A stretch of 64,000 nt of DNA from Margaritifera margaritifera (lineage: Eukaryota > Mollusca > Bivalvia > Unionida > Margaritiferidae): NCBI GenBank assembly GCA_029931535.1, contig JAQPZY010001405.1, positions 1,821,001-1,885,000 on the forward strand, given 5' to 3'. A program made the translations under genes and the position numbers. The notes below the pieces were generated by a model. That model saw only the letters and a program-made list of their open reading frames with translations, was not told the DNA's origin and did not search any database. This document shows positions 43,101 through 52,100 of this stretch, piece after piece. The stretch's first letter is position 1, and every line of letters starts with the position of its first letter.

Positions 43101-46100
43101 ATTTAGCCTGTCATGGATATGTCTGAGTTGGACCAATTATAGTTATCTGTGTACTCTATTGGGCAAAAAATCCCAAACTTGAATGCATAGGTCTGGTGAT
43201 TTCGTCTCCCCCCCCCCCCCCCCCCCCCGCACTCCCCCGTCTGAGGAGGTAAGCCACCACCACCAAGAGTTGTCTACCATAAGGATGACTACTTTTCTGT
43301 ATAATTAGGAACTTAACGAGGACGTGTGTATAGAGACATGAAAGTATGTGTTGGTTAGGTCTACACTGATTGCAAATTCGTCCCTTTTTCCAGAAAGTCT
43401 GACTGACCTTGCCATCTCCATTTTGAACCTCGTTGTGGCTATATACTTGTTTATCTGGCTGAGGTCTACGACTGGCCTGAGATTTCCGTTGACCTTGACC
43501 TAAAAACAGCCTGGAGTAAAACTCTGGAAAGTTCAGCTTTTGACATATCTCCACCACCCATTTGTCAAGTAATGACCAGATCTCTGTCTGCAAAGTTACC
43601 GATTTCTTCTGATCAGACAGGAAGTCTGTTATGGAAGGATAAGTCGAAAGAGGAGAGGGTTGGCTAAACATAATCCAAAGCCCCTCTGAAACAACTTGGA
43701 TCACCCATTCATTTTCCATAAACAGATCAATCCACATGCCTTGAAAATGAAGGAATCTGGCACCCTCCAGCAGGCTGTCTGCGGGCAATCAGGGTGGTAA
43801 GTCAATGACAGCTGTTAGGTTTGTGGAAGCAGAAAAACTTTGTTTCCTATCCCCTTTTATTAAACTGTCCCTGGAATGAGGGGCCTCTTGCTGCCTTAAG
43901 TTGGACTGAGGTCAAATTGTTGCCTTTGTGCAGTGTTCGATCTGTTATCTTTTTGCTGATGATAGTCTCTCTTTGGCAGTTGACACTGCATAGCAGCTTG
44001 GTGAGGTAGTTCTTATGATGGCTGCAACCCAACTTCCTCTATTTTACCACCAAACAGCGATGGCATGCCGAAGGGTGCAAACAAGAGAGCTGAGACATGA
44101 TGCGGCCTTAGCACAGATGAGCACAAACAGGCATCTCATTTTACCAGATCCTGATTTGCTGAAGCTGTCAGGGTGTTAGCCATCACATGGTTGCTACCTG
44201 ATTTTTCGGCCAGTCGAAAAATCAATAGAGATGAGAGGGTTAGCAAAGATTAGGTAGCCACCATGTTTTGCACTAACTTGGAAGTGGCATGTAGTACGTT
44301 ATTATCCACCTTATAATACAGCTGGTTGGTGATATTCACTGCCACAATGTTCTTATCCAAGGACAGTAACTAAGTGCTAAACATCGAAGAGCGCAAATGA
44401 TACCAGTGTGATGAATATGATGCCGGTTGCTGGTTTTCAGCACAGAAAGCCTCGAGTTGCCCACATTTTGTATATTGTCTGTCAGGCGGTCGGATATTTC
44501 CTTGCCCTTCGCTGACTGAGGAAATTGACAGAAAGATGGCTGATCGTCATTGTCTTCCACATCTACTGAGGCCTTGACCATACAGGCTTGGCTTGTAACT
44601 GGCAGGGGCAGGCACTCAGAAATTGGCAAGAATCTATAGATTTCCTCAACAGCTGCCTGAAAACTAAACTCTGTCCGTTCCATTGTAGGATTAGAGTATG
44701 CTATGTCCTCAAGGTTATCCCTGCACTAACTGTAGCGGTTGTCCTCATCAGGCATTGCATCTACATCAGTCTAGAACTTTCCAGGGGGCAGGGACAAGAT
44801 GATGCCATTGTATCTGTGTAAGGCCTGGTACCTCCCCAATGGGTATGCTGTAAAGAGTGGCCATTGCTTCAGTGGTCAAGCAAGTGCCATAGCTTATCTT
44901 GCCAGTATGTATTGCCAGGATGTGTGCTAGCCAGTTGGCTGGGCTATCGGCTGGAAGGATGGCACAGTTATTAGCTGGTCAGTCAACTCAGTAACTGCCT
45001 GATCAGTATGTGCAGCAAAATGGATGGATCGGCTAACAGGATCCCCTTAAAACCACACATCATGATGCAGTCAGCCAGAAAGCAGTACAGTTCACCAAAA
45101 TGATGGATTCAAGGTCAATCATGAACCTGTATGGCTGGCCAGAGATGGGTGGGCTGGTTGGCTGGACAGTTGCCAGCCAGAATGGCAGTGCATGGCCTGG
45201 ATGGAAGGCCAAATAGATCATCCAAAATATATCACATACACCCTGACTTGCAGGCCCGAAGGCCAAGCTCAGACATGCGGGGGACTTATGCCCACTTGAC
45301 TGCCTAATAAAGGGACAACATTTGCTCCAAGCTGTCACTGGATAATTTTCAAGTATGACAAAGTACAAAATCACACAAGGCCAGCAACTGTGCCATTGCC
45401 TCTTGCAATAGCAGCCTTATCTGAGACTCCATCAATGCCTGTGAAGAATGCAGGACCAGCAATTCCTCAACTCCTTGTTCTTCTTCACATTGCTTTTCAA
45501 GAGTGGGCAGGGGGGCTAGTCAGTATGTCACATTATGTTGTTAAGATCCTTTCTCAGTCCTGTGGACCAGATACCTTCAAACCACAATACAAAAACAATG
45601 CATGATGTATTTGAGAAACACTTGAAACAAGCTAGTCACATCTTGTGCATGTCCTCTGTGGATTTAAATTTCTTTCATTTACTGCATGTTGTCGCCATTG
45701 TCTATCACTTTCTGAAAAGACAAGAATGGAAAATAACAATCCAAAAGTGTTCAGATATGCAAATAATCAATGCTTGTTACTTAAATAAGTGAGAAAATAC
45801 AGGTATTGTGCACAAAACAACCAACAACAGGCGCCAATGCTACCGTGCTGGAGCACAAGGTCAGAAAAAGCAACAATTCACAGCAGTAGCCTTTAATCGT
45901 AATTGGTGCCAACTTTTTCTCCTCGAAGAGCAAGAGGAAAAATATAACCAATTTGGGACTGAGGCACTCAAAGGAACAATGCTGCTGCTATTGCAACAGT
46001 TCCTGAAAACCCGCCATTTCCCCTAGCTTGTGAGATTATCTACACGACAGAAGGCTGAAATTATTTTGTTCACAAGGCTCTCCTGACAAGAACCAAGCAT

Positions 46101-49100
46101 GAAGGAGTAGCCTGTTGGGGCATGGATGAAACACCTGCGACCGTGGCTGCTTTAGCAGGTTGGGTCTTGGTTTTATCCTTTGAATGCCTATCGCTAGATC
46201 AAGCAGATCATTCACCCAAGACGTGTAACAGGTGTAGCCCCTAAACCCATCCCAGATGATTGATAATGCATCCACGGCCCATGCCTCTGGGTCCAGGACT
46301 GGTGAGACGAAGGTGGGTAATTTGTGATTCCACCTCGTCGCAAACAGATCTATCATCTGGTGGCCCCGAAGTGCACAAAATCCATTGAAAGATCATTGAA
46401 TGGATGGACCATTCTGGGAAGAGTCTGGACTGTTCTTGATACTACAGAATTGTCCGACATAATGAGGACTACCTTTCCAAATACCTGGTTCTCCCAGAAA
46501 TAAAATGCATTTATTATGGCTTTCATTTCTAGGATGTTGATGTGGGGAGACAACTCTTGAAGCCTCCAATATATTGGTTACCCAACCATATGAGCTGGTG
46601 CTATGTACAGATGGTAATTTCCGGTTGGGACATGTGTAAAAGAATTCCTGCTGTTTGTTGTGCCACTGACGGCAGAAAGACACTACTTTGTTAAAGATCA
46701 TGATTTTGTGATCTAGATGCCTAGAAAAGGGGCGCCATTGGGCGAACAGGGCCATTTACAGAGGGTGCATGGAAAGGCAGCCGAGGAGAATCAAATCTGC
46801 CACCACGTTAAGTAGTCTGAGCAGTTGCAAAAAGTCTCTCGCTGAGATCCACTCCCTATCGGAAATTTACTCTGTGAGCTTGATAATCTGTGTCGCGCGC
46901 AATTGAGGAAGGCAAACAAGATTGAGGTTTGTAAGGAATTCCATGCCCAGACAGACAAAATGCAGGGATATAATAAGATCCGATTTGTCCCAATTGGTCA
47001 GAAGCCATAACTGACTCAAATGGCAAAGAAGATTGTTTTTGTCCTTGACCAAAGATAAACTTACCATGTGTTTTTTTTTTATGTCATCAAAATAAGCTGC
47101 AGTCACTGCTGATGAGGTCGACCGGAGGAGACAGACGACACAGTTGATTATCTTTGTGAAAACCAATAGACTGATATTGGGAGAGCATGAAAATTGGTAA
47201 TTGCTTCCCTGGAAACCAAACTGAAATAACTTGCGTGAGGATGTGTGTAAAGGGACAAGGATTGGTTAAATCTAAACTGACAAAAAACTCTTCGTTTTCT
47301 ACGTCAAGTCTGATTTACCTTGCTGTCTCCATGTTGAACCTTGGCATAGCTGAACTGACTGAGATCATATGAGATTCCCTTTGGCCTTGGGTACCAGAAA
47401 CAGCCTGCAGTAAAAGCCCAGAGTTTGCTATGTGAACTACCTCCACCGTTCACTTGTCCAGTAGCGACCAGATCTCCTTCTGTAAAATTCCTGCCTTCTC
47501 CTGATCAGACAGCAAATCTGTCATGAAGTGGAAGTCAACAGGGGAGAGGGTTGGATAAACTAAATCCAAAGCCCCTCCGAACTTGGATTGCCCATTTGTT
47601 GTCAGGAAACAGATGAATCCCAGGATATAATGTTGATCATGCCCAGCAAAGCTAAAACTGAGTAAATAACTGTAATCACCTAGCGGTGGTCAGGGGAGGT
47701 AATGGGTAAGAGTTTCTCCCTTTTGTCTATATGTTATATAGACAGAAAAAACAACAGTTTTCATTCTCTTCACGATTGCTAGATTCGAGAGGTAGCAGAT
47801 ATTCTTTCCTAACATTAATGTGATTGGGGAATATATTCAAGGAGAACTTGATTTAATGGCCTGAAAATACTTTCCCATTTAAACATAAATTATACCCTGG
47901 GAAGGCAGTTTTTAAAAAATATCTGCTAGGGTACTCTGATTACTCCAAGAATTCATATGAAAATCTAAAACTCTAAATTGCATCTAGGGTTACTACTCTA
48001 CATTTAAAGTGTCTTCCATGGGTACAAAGTATGCTGTACTGGAACAGACCTTATCAGGTCATCTACATATGGATACAAATATGCCTACAGAATTTCATTT
48101 GTCTACATTGAGTGGTTTTTGCACAATCTTGCCAAGAAGCTTCTGGAGGCAGTCAGATGTATGTAGAGACAGATGGACAGGACCAAATCAATTATTTCAC
48201 TTAATTTAAGCTTTTGGCTAATAAGGACCTATTAGAATGTGTTTTTAGATAATTGAACAAGTTTTATTTTCATTATTTTTGTGTTTTTAACACTATTAAG
48301 ACAGACTTGTCAGATAATACCTCAGTATAAGGTAACCTCAGTTATAACACAGGTCAGTTTTATGACTTCCATGAACAACATTATAAAGAAGGTCAACTGT
48401 ATTCATTCACCAATTTAGACTGGTTCCTCTGTACCACATTTACTAACCTATGTAAAAATCCAGCCTTGTGAAAAATCTCACAACCATCAGGATATACTTC
48501 AAGGAACCTGGAAAAGGTCATTCCAATGTCAGACAGATAGAATACAATATCCTGATAATCTGCAGTTGTCATGGTAACAAGGTGACTCTGCTTGATATCA
48601 GATCCTGCAAGTTTTTGAGGAGAGAAGTGAGCTGACTCTGCCTTTATCCCACATTTTTCTAAAATACTGTTGAAAACCTGAAGAAAAGGAAAGATACTAA
48701 TTTACTATAAATTAAATTTAAACTTTACTGATATTATGTAAGGTATATAACAAGACATTTCAACAGGGTAGACTTTGAGGTGGAGGAAAAAAATTAGCAC
48801 CAGGGAAAAAAAACCCAACATTTACCAATCAACAACTTCTGGAAAAATAAAGATGTCTTTAAATAAACAGGGATACCAGTGCTAATAAACTGAATAAATC
48901 ACAACAAATTTGCTAAACACTAAGCAATTCCGAAGGTAATTACATAATGTTTACTATGCACACAAATCCAATGAAAACTGTAAAAGTTGCTAGACACACA
49001 AAATTCTGTGACAAACTTACATAGAGACAACCAGAGATACAGACAGACAGACAAGGCTAATACTGCATAATCCTGGATATAGTCATGACATGACAATAAA

Positions 49101-52100
49101 AATATTAGTTGAAGGGTAGCACTTCTGATGTCCACTATCAAAATCTGCAAACTTTCACAGGAGCCATTCATGAAATCAGAGTCCAAAAGCCTTGTACATG
49201 TATATTCTTTTCCTTTCATTTATGATATGAAAAGGTGTGATAGTTAAAATTTGATTAAAGAATGTCAGAATAACTTTGTCAGATTTCAGGTACTGAGTTT
49301 TGATTCTTTTTCAATGATCAGTATAGCAAGAGTTCAACTCAGGAGAATAATACTAAAGATATAAATCCCATGACAAACATAAAAGTTCTGTTGAATAAGC
49401 TTTGGCACTGGATGCTTCTGGAGTCTATGACAGTTAACAATTTTCCTAATTGAGGCACTGTTAGGAATATAAAAAATGGCAGTTCTATTGAGGTGGCCAG
49501 TTCTAAGAGGCATTTTTCCAAGATAATTTCATTCTTATGACAATGTTTGAGTAATAAACAAGACATACATCAATCAAATAGATTACCATTTTCTATTTTG
49601 CAAGGTAAAAACATGTAGATGCCAAGTTTAGTGCAACTAAAACAACATTTAGTAGTCTCTACGAGGTCCTACAATGGCAATCGGTCAACATTTCTGTGGT
49701 GTCATTCTTTTTACACTGGTTCCATACTTATTGTTTGACTGGAATCAAGTTTTGAATTTTATTATCAAGTAAATGATAATTAAAGAACCAGTCTATGACA
49801 CAGCTAAACTGGCAGTCTATTGTCAAAGTAAACTTCATAGAGACTAACAATCACTGTTAAGTTGTACTAAATCAAGCATCAAGAAGTTATTACTTTATTA
49901 ATAGAAAATGGTAACCTACATATTTGAGGTATGTCTTGTTTATTACTCAAATAAAACCAGATAAACAAAATTAAAGTGGAAAAATGGCAGTATTGGCTAA
50001 TCTCAAGTGTACTTTAGAATGACTTTATGGGACCAAAATATATGACCACTCCACACAGGAAGGCAGATAACTGAGGAGCCAGATTAGAGTGGTTTCACTG
50101 TATAAAAAAAATAACCATAACCCAGCCTCTGGCGTTGATGCAAGAGTAATTGGTCAACATTTTATAAAAGAGTGAATATGTAGGAAAAATGAAGCAAATA
50201 AAAGTAATGAATTCATTAACAAATTATTTTTGTTTGTTCTTTTCTTTAAACTGTCCATTCATCTGGACCTCATTTAATATGAACATCTCAACTTTTATAA
50301 TTAATTAACTAACTAATTACTTTATCATAATTAACTAATAAGCCTATCCCTAATTTTGGTAATTAATAAACATGCTATTTATTTGTTTTTTTTATTCAAA
50401 TAAAAAGTTGTTTTTATTTTTATTCAAATAATAAGTTGGTTAATTATGTTTTAAATTATTAACTGATTGATCAATTTACTAATAAAGCAAGCAATTTATA
50501 ATGCCACCAAATTTCACCTGCAATATGGTATGAATGGTTTGCTCCAGGTCATCATTATACTTGGGTTGCTGAGTGAAGACATTGCGCACCATCTTGGACA
50601 GTAGTGGGCCATTTTCTGGTGCAAAAATAACACACAGGTCAAACAGCTTGGGCATGTCAAACAGAAAGTTCTCATAAAGAATCTCACCAAACACTGAGGG
50701 GGTGATGTGGTGTTCCTGTAAGTACAAGAATTCCGCTGTTTATAGCCAGGTGCATGTACCGTATATACTTGCGTATAAGCTAATACCAACTGCAAAGTGC
50801 ATGGACCCAGATCTGCGCATAATGCTCCGGCAGATCTGGGTCTATACAGTTTGTAAGGTCTAATCAATAGAACAAACAACACAATCCCTGATCTGCTGGT
50901 ACATTATGCGACAGCAGATCAGGGTCTATGTTGTTGCATTTGGACCTGGCCTATAAGTGCGTATATATGGTATATACATGTGAATATGATAGTCCACAGG
51001 ATACTTTATACCTCTTACTGTGTAATCTCTTCTAACCATTCATCTAAGAAATAAAGCAAATTAGACTATGCCAACTGGACATGCTGCTGTTTCTGCTGAT
51101 CAAGAGTTGAAATTATTCCATATTTGCCGCAAATGATCTCTTAGCTGCATGTGGTAGCTATCAGTCAAGTATTGTATGAAAGTCATTCTAATGGACTGCA
51201 GTGTACTAGTCACCTGCTAGGGTATGAGTAAGCTGGCTGGAAGTATTTAAGGGTCAGACATGAGCCCAGTAGGGTCCTTATGTAAGCTTCATTATACAAT
51301 ACCGTCCATACAATTTAAAATATCTGTAACTTGGATACTGTTTGTGTAATTTTAATGAGATCTCATAAAAGTCATGTCTGATCACCAGAATTTTTTAGAT
51401 GAAAAAAGCCAAGTTTAAAGAAATTAGTTGGCTGAGCTTTCTCCATTTTTCTGAGACATCAGTTACTAACTTTTGACTCCTTATGGGTGGCAATCCTGAG
51501 ACAGGTCATGAAGATCATCCTGTGGATCTCATCATGACGATCACGACACTGCTCAGGGAGGATTTTTATCACATCATATGATCTGACAAAAGAAAAAACA
51601 TACAAAAAATTAACCACATGTAACTTTACACCATAAGGTTTCACATTAAATTCAAGTCTTGTTTAACAACCCTACATTTACCCACCTCAATGCATGAGGA
51701 ATGGTAAGTTACACCACCATATATACTCGCTTGTAAGTTGGGTCCAACTGCAAACAACACAGACCATGATTTGCTGTCGTATAATGTGCCAGTATATCAG
51801 GATCTAGGCCAAGTGGTCTAAGGCACTTGCCTTTACAGATCACTGACATCTCACCTATGTCTGCGTGGGTTTGAGTCTCGGTTCTGCCAATGTGGTTATA
51901 TGAGAAAGTAGCTTCCCGTGGGTCGGTGGTTCTTCCCATGGTCTTCTGCCACCAAATATACAGGCCGCCATGTATAGCCTATCACGTGCTGAAAAATGGC
52001 ATTAAGCCCACAAAACAAAACACTTGTTCTCCTGATTAGTCCTAACAAACTGCAGAGACCCAGATCTGCTTGTGCATTATGCAATGGCAGATCTGGGTCT

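Larger units (their letters stand above)
41048..47858 (-). mobile_element. DIRS-type retrotransposon, composite copy 2 (6.8 kb)
   Basis: The low-coordinate terminus (ttatgtttctctgagaatac ... ttacattaacgttag, then tgctacctcttgaatccagc and cattacctcccctgaccac) is an inverted copy of the high-coordinate one (gtggtcaggggaggtaatgg ... cattaatgtgattgggg). The ICR is at 41305-41415. Reading on the minus strand there are two domain sets in series: RT-RNase H-YR start (47.6-45.9 kb), then gag-RT-RNase H-YR (45.8-41.6 kb). It fills the ASCC2 intron d-e. Confidence 0.9.

Noticed and set aside
51807..51880. Functional tRNA gene
   Set aside because: A- and B-box-like segments are present, but the cloverleaf arms do not pair and the sequence runs into a SINE body and tail.
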